64,000 nt of DNA, from assembly GCF_003206615.1 (NCBI RefSeq), contig NZ_PZJW01000001.1, forward strand, positions 1-64,000. Reading direction: 5' to 3'. This document shows, piece after piece, positions 1 through 7,454 of the stretch (position 1 is the stretch's first letter; the number at the start of each line of letters is the position of its first letter). Under the pieces are notes generated by a model that had not been told where the DNA came from, searched no databases, and was given only the letters and a program-made list of their open reading frames with translations. The position numbers and the translations under genes were made by a program. Origin of the DNA: Salinicola acroporae. Lineage in GTDB: Bacteria > Pseudomonadota > Gammaproteobacteria > Pseudomonadales > Halomonadaceae.

Positions 1-43
1 TATCGAAGGTGTCGAGTAAGCTATCCAGTGTCGTCTCTGCCAT
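1..43 (-). CDS. 5' end of a gene cut by the left edge, unidentified
   Basis: An ATG at 43-41 on the minus strand is preceded by a strong ribosome binding site (GGAGAGG, 6 nt spacing) and opens a frame reading MAETTLDSLLDTFD before the window ends. It diverges from the PAAR gene across 127 bp. Next to PAAR in a T6SS locus a VgrG (TssI) or effector gene would be expected, and this window has no complete vgrG, but 14 residues cannot decide it. Confidence 0.5.
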   Translation of the reverse strand, partial: MAETTLDSLLDTFD

Positions 44-170
44 CTTGACCTCTCCGCCATCACACCACCCGCTGCTTGTACCGCCACGGTGTCGATGGCT
101 AAATTAACGCTCGTTGATGAGCCCGCTTGGCCGGACTCGACCTCTCACACTTGCCAGGAAGCCCGGATCG

Positions 171-440
171 ATGAAAGGCATCGTTGTACTCGGTGACGCC
201 ACCAGCCACGGTGGCAAAGTCATTACCGCACAGAGCAACTATCTGATCGACGGCAAACCGGTTGCCTGTCTCGGCGACAAGGTCACCTGCCCGAAAGATG
301 GTCACGGCAGCACCAACGCCATCGTCGAGGGTCATCCGACCATGAAGATCAACGGCAAGCCGGTTGCCCTGCATGGCCACAAGACCGCTTGCGGCGCCTC
401 GCTGATCTCGTCACACAACGGTGACAGCGGTCACGAATGA
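171..440 (+). CDS. PAAR-domain T6SS spike-tip protein
   Basis: An 89-residue protein that is a single PAAR domain. It has the glycine-rich GDxxxHGG start (residues 8-15), repeated K(P)VAxxGxK turns, and the His/Cys residues in GDKVTCPKDGHG and HGHKTACGA that usually bind the metal at the cone tip. PAAR proteins cap the VgrG trimer on the Hcp tube and sharpen the puncturing device. The ATG at 171 is chosen over the in-frame start at 114 because the domain begins there and AGGA lies upstream. There is no C-terminal extension, so it is a structural tip rather than an effector. Its stop codon region overlaps the 3' end of the opposing ketosynthase-like gene by 10 bp. Confidence 0.88.
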   Translation: MKGIVVLGDATSHGGKVITAQSNYLIDGKPVACLGDKVTCPKDGHGSTNAIVEGHPTMKINGKPVALHGHKTACGASLISSHNGDSGHE

Positions 441-1624
441 TCTTCGCCCTGCGCGGTTTCGGCCGCGCAGGATCGCAAGCTCCATACCGTTGAGCGGGTC
501 TCGTCTTCCACGCGGATCACGACCGCGCTGTCCAGCGGCGAGAGCGGTGCCATCGCCAGTACCAGCGCCATCGCCGTCACCGCCTCGCCGGGCCAGCCAC
601 AGAACTGATCGACCCCCGCGCCATCGTCGATCATGTCGATCTCCGGCCAGCGCTCGATCAACGCACTGCCGATCTCCACTGCCCTGCCGGGCAGCCCCAT
701 GGCATCGATGACGACCCGTGCCGGGGCAGTGCTCGCGCCGTCGACAGGCGTATCCGCCCCCCTGGCCTCATCAGCGTCCGAGGCCGCGTCAGACGCAGGC
801 CAGGCGTCCTTCAACAGCGCGAGCAACGTCTGGCGCTTGGCATGATCACGTTGAGCCGACCGGGCGGGATGATCACGGACGATACCGGTATCGATTCGCC
901 AACCGGCATCGAAGTCGGCATCTTCGGGCAGCAGCCGCTGGATCAGCAGCGCCGCGACCGCTTCTCCCGCGTAAAGTCCCGGGCTGTTCGAGGAGCGATC
1001 CAGGACCCGACGATGCTGCAACGCGGCGACGTCCGCCTCGTTGAGCAGAGAGTCCGCACTGATCCACAGGACATAGGGCATACCGCCGTTATCGCCAACG
1101 TCCACTACGGTGTGCGGGTCGCCGCCTCGCGCGGTGTGACGTATTTCCCCCAGCGCCGAAGCATATTGTGTCTCGACGATGGCGGCCCGCAGACGCTCGA
1201 CGACGATGGCGGTCGCTTCAGGTGAACGCAGTGGCGCCGTCAGTACCACATCGAAGGCGGCTTCTTCCGGTAGCGCCTCGAGCATCATCAGCGCTTCGAT
1301 CACGATCGTCTGTATCAGTTCATGAAGCCGTAATGCCTTGGCTTCCAGACGGCTTAGCCGGGGCTCCTGGATAGGCGTGACATCGGCGACCCGGTGTACC
1401 AGCAGACGAAAACCGTCCGGACCATGGAGCGAGGGAGAAAGCGCTGGCGACTGTACGGCGGGCACTGCGCCGGCACCCACGAAGCCGGATGCGGTCAACG
1501 CCACGCAGTCAAGGAGCCGCAGTCTGTCGACGCGGTAGTCGCTACGGGCAGAGCTGATCTCTTCAACCGGCTCCGGAGGCTGTTGGCGCTGGTGAAGCAG
1601 ATCGAAAATCGAGGCTCGAGACAT
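431..1624 (-). CDS. T6SS-linked beta-ketoacyl-synthase-like (thiolase-fold) protein
   Basis: A 397-residue protein with weak but recognisable ketosynthase-like features: an alternating hydrophobic core, the segment DSLLNEADVAALQHRRVL followed by GLYAGEAVAALLIQR around residues 195-225 (like the GFIPGEA region of ketosynthase relatives), and a C-terminal DDGAGVDQFCGWPGEA segment where ketosynthases have GDSGAAS. I do not see a clear Cys-His-His catalytic set, so it may be inactive. It starts 2 nt after the tssA stop, which implies co-transcription with hcp-tssA. The ATG at 1624 is preferred to the TTG at 1630. Residues about 260-300 form an acidic Ala/Asp linker. The family call is an inference from a few motifs; the T6SS link comes from position. 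Confidence 0.5.
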   Translation of the reverse strand: MSRASIFDLLHQRQQPPEPVEEISSARSDYRVDRLRLLDCVALTASGFVGAGAVPAVQSPALSPSLHGPDGFRLLVHRVADVTPIQEPRLSRLEAKALRLHELIQTIVIEALMMLEALPEEAAFDVVLTAPLRSPEATAIVVERLRAAIVETQYASALGEIRHTARGGDPHTVVDVGDNGGMPYVLWISADSLLNEADVAALQHRRVLDRSSNSPGLYAGEAVAALLIQRLLPEDADFDAGWRIDTGIVRDHPARSAQRDHAKRQTLLALLKDAWPASDAASDADEARGADTPVDGASTAPARVVIDAMGLPGRAVEIGSALIERWPEIDMIDDGAGVDQFCGWPGEAVTAMALVLAMAPLSPLDSAVVIRVEDETRSTVWSLRSCAAETAQGEDHS

Positions 1625-1626
1625 GG

Positions 1627-2745
1627 TCAATAGTCATCATCCTTGGGCTGTGTACCCAGGGTGTCGCGGATGTTGTCGATGACGCCGTTGTCCTTGATCA
1701 CGTCCTTGAGCCACTCTTCGAGCGGCATGCGGCCCCACTTCACCGCCCGCTCGATCAGGTAAGGCACCGGACTGTGGGGCTCGCGCTCCTTGAAGTAGCG
1801 CGCCACGCCGTTGAGCATCTCGAACGCTTCGTCGCGACTCTGGGGCTTGGTGCGCAGCGCACCCGCCGGTTCGGCCGCCGCGGGGGCCGACAGACTCGGC
1901 TCGACCCGGGTCGCGGCGGGCTCTTCCGCCTTCACCTCGGCGGCAGCCTCGGCATCGGCGCTGGCAGAGACGTCGGCCCCGCGCTCGCGCAGCAGTTTTT
2001 CGGTCAGGTCACGGCACTGCACCAGCACTTTCTGCAACCCGGCGAAGCTCGGCGCGTCGCGGCCGAAGCGCTGGTCGCCGATATCGTCCAGCTGCTCCAG
2101 CGCCACCAGGGTGGCGGCAATCACGGCGTGGCGCTGCTGCAGGAAGTCGGTACTGGTGAGCACCACCGAGCGCTGGAAGATCTCGTCGTTGATCTTGCCA
2201 TCGCTGAGGGCGCGATCCATGGCATCGGGGTCGTTGCGCGCCTGGTTCTCGACCTGGCGCGACTCGTCGTAGTCGGCCAGCCCGTAGCCATCACTGTCGA
2301 GCAACGGCAGCGTGCGCACCACGCCGATCAGCGTATCGCCCAGCCAACTGAGGCGTGCCGAGCGCTCTTCGAGGTCATCCTCGTCGAGTTCGGGATAGAG
2401 GGTCTCCCAGTACTCGTCGAGCAAGCGGGCTTCGAGGGTCAGACCGAAGGCGATACCGTCGAAGCCCTCGCGGTGCGCCAGCCCCTCGCACAACCAGCCG
2501 GCGAGCTGGAGATCCTTGCTCTGCGCGATCAGCGCCTCGCTGGTGAGGTTGATCACCTGGCCCCAATCGGACTGCTTGAGTTCGGTCTGCCATTCACCCT
2601 GGGGCAGGTAGGTGGGGTCAGCGCGGCGCGCCTCCTTGATCTGGTCGAACAGCAGCGAGAAGGTCAGATCCTCCCCACCGGCATGGCTACCGCCTTCGAT
2701 GGGCGAAAGGAGCGCATCGATGGAAAGTTCGCCGAGTTGATCCAT
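1627..2745 (-). CDS. tssA: TssA, T6SS baseplate/sheath assembly protein
   Basis: A 372-residue ImpA-family protein. The N-terminal ImpA_N domain (residues about 10-130) has the typical LL.PI.GG..AGEDL opening and the LAGWLCEGLAHREGFDG helix. A poorly conserved Ala/Glu-rich linker follows. The C-terminus (about 290-365) carries the FEMLNGVARYFKEREP block and PVPYLIERAVKWGRM, typical of the TssA subfamily related to gp6-like baseplate components. TssA recruits the baseplate and coordinates tube and sheath polymerisation. Start 2745 is chosen because GAGGT lies 7 nt upstream; an in-frame codon at 2793 lacks this. It lies downstream of hcp, separated by two hairpins. Confidence 0.93.
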   Translation of the reverse strand: MDQLGELSIDALLSPIEGGSHAGGEDLTFSLLFDQIKEARRADPTYLPQGEWQTELKQSDWGQVINLTSEALIAQSKDLQLAGWLCEGLAHREGFDGIAFGLTLEARLLDEYWETLYPELDEDDLEERSARLSWLGDTLIGVVRTLPLLDSDGYGLADYDESRQVENQARNDPDAMDRALSDGKINDEIFQRSVVLTSTDFLQQRHAVIAATLVALEQLDDIGDQRFGRDAPSFAGLQKVLVQCRDLTEKLLRERGADVSASADAEAAAEVKAEEPAATRVEPSLSAPAAAEPAGALRTKPQSRDEAFEMLNGVARYFKEREPHSPVPYLIERAVKWGRMPLEEWLKDVIKDNGVIDNIRDTLGTQPKDDDY

Positions 2746-2926
2746 AGCTTCGACCTCGTGATCGTTTCGCGTCGCGGTGAACTCCGGCGTCATCCAGCCA
2801 GCGACGGCATTGGCTCACGCAGAAAGGGCTCGCCCTGCCTGGGTCAACCAACGGCACTTCGGTTGCAGCCGGCCAGACCTCCCAACCCAACGCGCGAGAC
2901 ATCGCCAGGATCAGGCCGACCGGCAA

Positions 2927-2987
2927 CATACCCACCTTCCGCCGCCACGGCCGGTGGGTATGTCATTGAACCGCCCCGGAGGGCGGT
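2927..2987 (-). terminator. Double hairpin between hcp and tssA (processing or attenuation site)
   Basis: Two hairpins lie in the hcp-tssA gap. The first met by minus-strand transcription is ACCGCCC/GGGCGGT (2970-2987, 4-nt loop). The second pairs CATACCCACC (2927-2936) with GGTGGGTATG (2953-2962), a perfect 10-bp stem. Neither is followed by a good T run, so a 3'-end stabilising or partially terminating structure that keeps hcp mRNA abundant is more likely than a full terminator. Confidence 0.6.
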
Positions 2988-2997
2988 AGGCACAAGA

Positions 2998-3528
2998 TCA
3001 GGCGTAGACCTTGTTGCGCGTGCGATCCCAGCCACCTGCGACATTACCGCCACCCTGGCCATCGGAACGTTTCTGCTGGGTGTAGGTGATCTTGATCCGC
3101 GCGTAGTTGAACTTGACGGTCTCGTACGGCAGATCGTGACGATCTTCGTTCTCGCTCTGCTCGAAGCCAGTCGAGGTGGAAGTACCTTCCATCTCGGTGG
3201 AAGAGACGATCACTTCCTCGAGCTTGATCTCCATGTAGCGGACCTTGTCGCCACCCGCGCGGTTGACGTGCAGCACCACTTCCTTGATGTGCTGCCCCTT
3301 GCAGCAGGATTCGAACAGCTTGGCAGAGGCCTTGTCGACGAACTTCTGAATACGGAATTCGCTCAGGTTGACGCGTTCTGCAGAAGCGCCACCGGATGAG
3401 CTAGCCGTTGCAGAAGTCGCTTGACTGGCACCAAAGTCGAAGCTCTTCAGTTCGATCCAATCCGGGTGCTTGTCATCCAGACTTTCACCGGGGATACCAT
3501 CGATTTTGAGATATGCGTCAAAAGCCAT
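2998..3528 (-). CDS. hcp: Hcp (TssD), T6SS inner-tube protein
   Basis: A 176-residue Hcp1-family protein. It starts MAFDAYLKIDGIPGES, has the GGA..ERVNLSEFRI.KFVDKASAKLFESCCKGQHI block and the C-terminal KFNYARIKITYT strand, all typical of Hcp. Hexamers stack into the tube propelled by sheath contraction. The ribosome binding site AGGAG is about 11 nt upstream. The 3' end runs into a double hairpin before tssA, and the 436-bp AT-rich region upstream should contain its own promoter, in keeping with hcp being expressed above the other T6SS genes. It shows no C-terminal effector extension. Confidence 0.96.
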   Translation of the reverse strand: MAFDAYLKIDGIPGESLDDKHPDWIELKSFDFGASQATSATASSSGGASAERVNLSEFRIQKFVDKASAKLFESCCKGQHIKEVVLHVNRAGGDKVRYMEIKLEEVIVSSTEMEGTSTSTGFEQSENEDRHDLPYETVKFNYARIKITYTQQKRSDGQGGGNVAGGWDRTRNKVYA

Positions 3529-3964
3529 TTTGCTGAGTTCTCCTAGTTTTTCACCTACAGGAAGACACCCTCATGAATAAGATCGGCCTAGGCCCATGCT
3601 CACGAGCGGCATCTCTTTGCCAATCTATCGCCCTGCGCCATGAAGGCGAAAGATATCCATGACCGAATCAACCGACTGTTTCTGTTAAAGAAATAGCACC
3701 CAATCGACCAACACTGTCGTTTTACGACAGGGTTTTCCCGTCATCTAAAGACCCTGTTTGTAGGAAATCGACGACACCATTAACAGCCAATTTCCTACAT
3801 CACCGATATGTTTCTAAATGACGCTTACCGATGCAATTCCTCACAATATGTCGATTAACCCAGATTATATAGGGACTTCTTAAACTTTAAAGGCAATGAA
3901 CACATTTAAATACACTTGATTCAATTTGTTACAATTAGACATCCACGACTGACGGTAATATCGC
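3529..3964. promoter_or_regulatory. AT-rich intergenic region upstream of hcp with inverted repeats
   Basis: 436 bp without a credible gene, clearly more AT-rich than its surroundings, lying between the 3' end of the tssM-ompA fusion and hcp (both leftward). It contains a perfect stem CTGTCGT/ACGACAG (3714-3730, TTT loop) and a perfect 10-bp inverted repeat TGTAGGAAAT/ATTTCCTACA (3759-3768 and 3790-3799). These are candidate operators or mRNA leader structures for hcp. I could not pick one convincing sigma-70 or sigma-54 promoter by eye. Confidence 0.55.
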
Positions 3965-6463
3965 TCACTCCTGCTTCCTGACCTCGATCTCGACCCGGCG
4001 ATTGGGCGCCAGGCAGTCGATCAGCTGCGCACGCGGTTGGCTGCGATCGCAGGTCACCAACGGACGCTCGCTCCCCGCCCCCTTGGCTTCGATCAGCCCC
4101 GCGGGGACCCCTTTGCCGATCAGGTACTGACGGATCGTCATGGCGCGCTGCAGCGAGAGCTGCTGGTTGGCCCGCTCGTTGCCGATCGGGTCGGCGTGGC
4201 CGGTGATCAGAATCTGTCCCAGGTCCTGCGTGTTGAGCAGCCGCTCGGCCAGCTCGTCCAGTTCCTTCTGGCCCGCGGTCTGCAATCCGGCGTAGTCGCC
4301 GCGCCCGAAAGCGAAGAGCGTGTCGGACTCCAGCACGATGGTCTCGGAGCTGGTCAACGTCTGCTCCAGAAGACTGTCGATGTAATTGCGACTGCTGGAG
4401 ACCAGGAAGGCGTTGGCGGAGATTCGCGGCACATCGCTCTCATGGACCTGTCGACTGTAGAAGTCGAGCTGGCGCCCGGCGTAGCGATAGTCCGCCTGGT
4501 CCTCGTCGATCTCGGTACCGGTCCGTTGCTGGATCGCGGGATACCAGAACGCCGGCAATCGGGCCCGGAGCGTGTCCGAGTCGATGTCGCCACGATCGAT
4601 GTCGGACATCATCAGATAGGTATCGAGGGTGGAGCGGCCGAACTTGGCCAGCGACTCCGCGCTGTTGTCACGGGGCCGTGCGTAGGGCGCGACGGTCTCC
4701 GGCCCCTCGACGGCGTGCAGTTCGTCGCTGTTGCGACGATAGACATCGATGGTGGTCAGGGTGAACAGGGAGCGCGTCAGGTTCTGCTCCACCGGCTCCA
4801 GCATCACCGGCTGCAGTTGATCGAAGTAGCGCTCGCGAATGGCCGGCTCGATTCGATCTCCCTGATAGAGCCCCCAGCCCATGGACCAGGGCACACCCTC
4901 GCCATGGCGACGCTGATAGTAGTGGCTGCCCCACTCTCTGAGCGCATCCAGGCTCGACCATCGCGCGTACTGTGACGGATGGCGGTCATCTTGTTCGACG
5001 GCGTCGGCGAAGGTTCCCGACATCGCCTCGATCTCGCTGTGGTTGCGCATGGCGGAGGTGATCCATAGCCCGCAGCAGAGGGCGCCGATCAGCCCCGCGA
5101 CCAGCGTCCAGCGCAGCTTGCGGCGACGGCCTCGGACGTCGCTCGCATAGAGCCCGGCAAGATGTTGGTCGGCGATGATGACCTTGCGAAACAGGTTGGC
5201 GATGAAGAACGGGTGCTGGGTCTGCTCGCCGGCCAGCGCGTCGGGCCGGGCCAGGGAAAAATGACGGCCGACACGGCCGGCGTGCTCGCCCTCGATGACG
5301 TCTCCCCCTTGCAGCGCGCTGACGAAATAGAAGCCGCGCAGCAAGGGCGCACTCTGGTAAGGATTGGCGTTGGTCAGCGCTTCGACGAACCGGGCCAGCG
5401 GCTCGCGCAGGGCGGCCAGTTCGAGGGGGAACCGAAACGCAGCGACGTCCCGCCGCGTATCGACGATATCCCGCTGGACGATTTCATCGTCTCCCATCCG
5501 CTGCCAGTGTCGGCAGAGTGCCTCCAGAGCGGCGTCGAACTGCTGGCTCCAGTTCACGTCGCTGGGCTGCTGGTGCGGGAACGTATGCCCCAGCACGTCA
5601 CTCTGGCGCTGCGGATCGAGACGCTCGAAGAACGTCGTGAACCCTTCGATCAGATCGCACTTGGTGAACACCAGATAGATCGGCAAGCGCGCTTCCAGAT
5701 GCTCCCGCGCTTCCTGGATCCGTTCCCGCAGGCGCCGAGCCAGATTATTGCGCTGGGCGTCGCTGACCTGGACGACGTCGCTGATATTGACCGCGACGAT
5801 CAGGCCGTTGAGCGGGCAGCGCCGCCGATGCTGCTTCAGCAGCGACAGGAACCCTTTCCACTTGCCGGCCTCCTCTTCGCTGTTCATGTACCGGCCCGCG
5901 GTATCCAGCAGGATGGCGTCGGAACTGAAGAACCAGTCGCAGTGACGGGTCCCGCCCATACCGGCGACACGCGCATTTTCCCGTTCGGCGAAGGGAAAAT
6001 TGAGACCAGACTGATAGACCATTGTGCTCTTGCCGGCCGCCGGCTGGCCCACGACCATGTACCACGGCAGTGCATAGAGCGCGTCCTTGCCGTTACTGCC
6101 CTTCCCACGACCGCTTTTCTTCAGACGCTCGATGGTCTTGAGCAGCCGCTCGCGCAGCAGGCTGATCTCTTCCCGATCCTGCGGACTGGCATCCAGCACG
6201 GCGGCATCGGCATCCTCCATCAGCAGGTGTTCCAGATTGCGCTTCTGGCCTATGCCACGGTAGAGCAGCAGTACGTAGATCGCCGATACCAGCAGGAACA
6301 GGACGATCCCCGCCAGCAGGCTGGCCAGGGACGAAAAACCGAATGCTACGCCCAGCCGCCAGACCAGGAAGATGGCGGCGAAGAACAGCAGCCCCAGGAT
6401 ATAAGGCTGGTACTTGAAGAAGGCGTATTTCAGATAGGCGAGTTTCATACGTTTCATTAGCAC
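3965..6463 (-). CDS. Short TssM/IcmF-type inner-membrane protein fused to a C-terminal OmpA domain
   Basis: An 832-residue protein. Residues 1-70 hold two membrane segments, 139-146 form a P-loop (GQPAAGKS) in the IcmF NTPase domain, with GTRHCDWFF and DTAGRY downstream as in TssM, and a third membrane segment lies at about 451-470. After this only about 240 periplasmic residues follow, and the chain ends in an OmpA/MotB-like domain (about 707-826) with FAFGRGDY, TGHADPIGNERAN and NRRVEIEV, the residues that contact peptidoglycan. A full-length TssM is encoded two genes upstream, so this is a second paralogue. The local TssL lacks any peptidoglycan-binding domain, so this protein may anchor the membrane complex to the wall. 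The start may be GTG 6463 or ATG 6457. Confidence 0.88.
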   Translation of the reverse strand: MLMKRMKLAYLKYAFFKYQPYILGLLFFAAIFLVWRLGVAFGFSSLASLLAGIVLFLLVSAIYVLLLYRGIGQKRNLEHLLMEDADAAVLDASPQDREEISLLRERLLKTIERLKKSGRGKGSNGKDALYALPWYMVVGQPAAGKSTMVYQSGLNFPFAERENARVAGMGGTRHCDWFFSSDAILLDTAGRYMNSEEEAGKWKGFLSLLKQHRRRCPLNGLIVAVNISDVVQVSDAQRNNLARRLRERIQEAREHLEARLPIYLVFTKCDLIEGFTTFFERLDPQRQSDVLGHTFPHQQPSDVNWSQQFDAALEALCRHWQRMGDDEIVQRDIVDTRRDVAAFRFPLELAALREPLARFVEALTNANPYQSAPLLRGFYFVSALQGGDVIEGEHAGRVGRHFSLARPDALAGEQTQHPFFIANLFRKVIIADQHLAGLYASDVRGRRRKLRWTLVAGLIGALCCGLWITSAMRNHSEIEAMSGTFADAVEQDDRHPSQYARWSSLDALREWGSHYYQRRHGEGVPWSMGWGLYQGDRIEPAIRERYFDQLQPVMLEPVEQNLTRSLFTLTTIDVYRRNSDELHAVEGPETVAPYARPRDNSAESLAKFGRSTLDTYLMMSDIDRGDIDSDTLRARLPAFWYPAIQQRTGTEIDEDQADYRYAGRQLDFYSRQVHESDVPRISANAFLVSSSRNYIDSLLEQTLTSSETIVLESDTLFAFGRGDYAGLQTAGQKELDELAERLLNTQDLGQILITGHADPIGNERANQQLSLQRAMTIRQYLIGKGVPAGLIEAKGAGSERPLVTCDRSQPRAQLIDCLAPNRRVEIEVRKQE

Positions 6464-6483
6464 ATCTGCTCAATCTAGCTCGC

Positions 6484-7407
6484 TCACGGCGCCTGATGGC
6501 CGCTTGGAAAACGAGTCATGAAATCGGCCAGGTTCAGCCGGGTGTCCGGCAGCGGCAAGGTCCCCGGATGTGGTTCGTCGTCGGCGAACGGCGCCAGCAC
6601 GTCAATGCAAAGGCGACGGTCATCGGGATTCGAGAGCACTTCAAAAAACGCCTCCGCGCTATGCCAGGCAGGCATCAGCAGCAGGCGCGGGCGCATGAAG
6701 TCGTCGATCAGCAGACTCATGACCGGCGCCCCGCCCCGGCAGGCGCTGCCCAGCCACTGCTGCCACAGGTCCGCCACCGGGCGTTTCAGCCCGCGCTCGG
6801 CAGGCAGCGGCAGCAGCACCGCCAGCGTGCTGCCCGCTTCCCAGCTCTCCAGCGCGTAGTGCAGACGATGCAGGCAAGCGCCGGCGATGAATTCCGGCCA
6901 GCCCCACTCCAGCGCCCGAGCGATGTCGTCGAAGCTGTAGTCCTGCAGGAATCGCTCGTGGATACGCTGATAAAGCGCCAGGTCCTGGTCGTTCCAGAGC
7001 CGCATCTCCTTGATCGCGACGGCCGGGTCGATCGGTGTCTGACCGTGTACCGAATCGGTCAGGATCTGCCGCGCCTGGCCGGCGAAGATCTCGCCCAGCG
7101 TGTGCAGGAACGGCAGCACCGATGGCCTCCCTTCTCCTTTCAACAGCTGAAAGATGAAAAACGGATAACGGCGCCCGGAAGCATCGGCGGAACTGATCAT
7201 CGCGCCCATCACATCGCTGCCGTTGCGCGCGTGATAGTGAAAGAAGCAGACCGGCAACGCGTCGAATCGATGCATCCAGTCTTCGTGATCCAGAAATCGA
7301 ACCAGCGCGCTCTGCAGCCACTGGTCGAGCTCCTGGATCACCGTGCCGGCGGCGTTTACCCCCACGAAATCGGCTTTCGAGGGAATCTTGCCAAAGCAGC
7401 CGATCAT
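6484..7407 (-). CDS. tagF: TagF (ImpM), T6SS accessory protein and post-translational repressor
   Basis: A 307-residue protein starting MIGCFGKIPSKADFV, the signature of the TagF/ImpM family (DUF2094), followed by LDQWLQSAL and SSADASGRRYPFFIF. In P. aeruginosa TagF restrains T6SS assembly and works with the PpkA/PppA phosphorylation pathway through Fha. Here no fha, ppkA or pppA gene lies in the cluster; the only kinase/phosphatase-like gene is a degenerate fusion at 33846. The gene lies between the full tssM and the tssM-ompA fusion, all leftward, with short gaps. Confidence 0.9.
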   Translation of the reverse strand: MIGCFGKIPSKADFVGVNAAGTVIQELDQWLQSALVRFLDHEDWMHRFDALPVCFFHYHARNGSDVMGAMISSADASGRRYPFFIFQLLKGEGRPSVLPFLHTLGEIFAGQARQILTDSVHGQTPIDPAVAIKEMRLWNDQDLALYQRIHERFLQDYSFDDIARALEWGWPEFIAGACLHRLHYALESWEAGSTLAVLLPLPAERGLKRPVADLWQQWLGSACRGGAPVMSLLIDDFMRPRLLLMPAWHSAEAFFEVLSNPDDRRLCIDVLAPFADDEPHPGTLPLPDTRLNLADFMTRFPSGHQAP

Positions 7408-7454
7408 TCGGACCCCTTCCTCATCGCCTGTGCCACTCCTTCGCCACCCTGTCG

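Noticed and set aside
1774-3399. A 541-codon open frame on the plus strand
   Set aside because: It is antisense to tssA and hcp, both certain genes; long antisense frames are expected at this GC content, and the product shows no domain.
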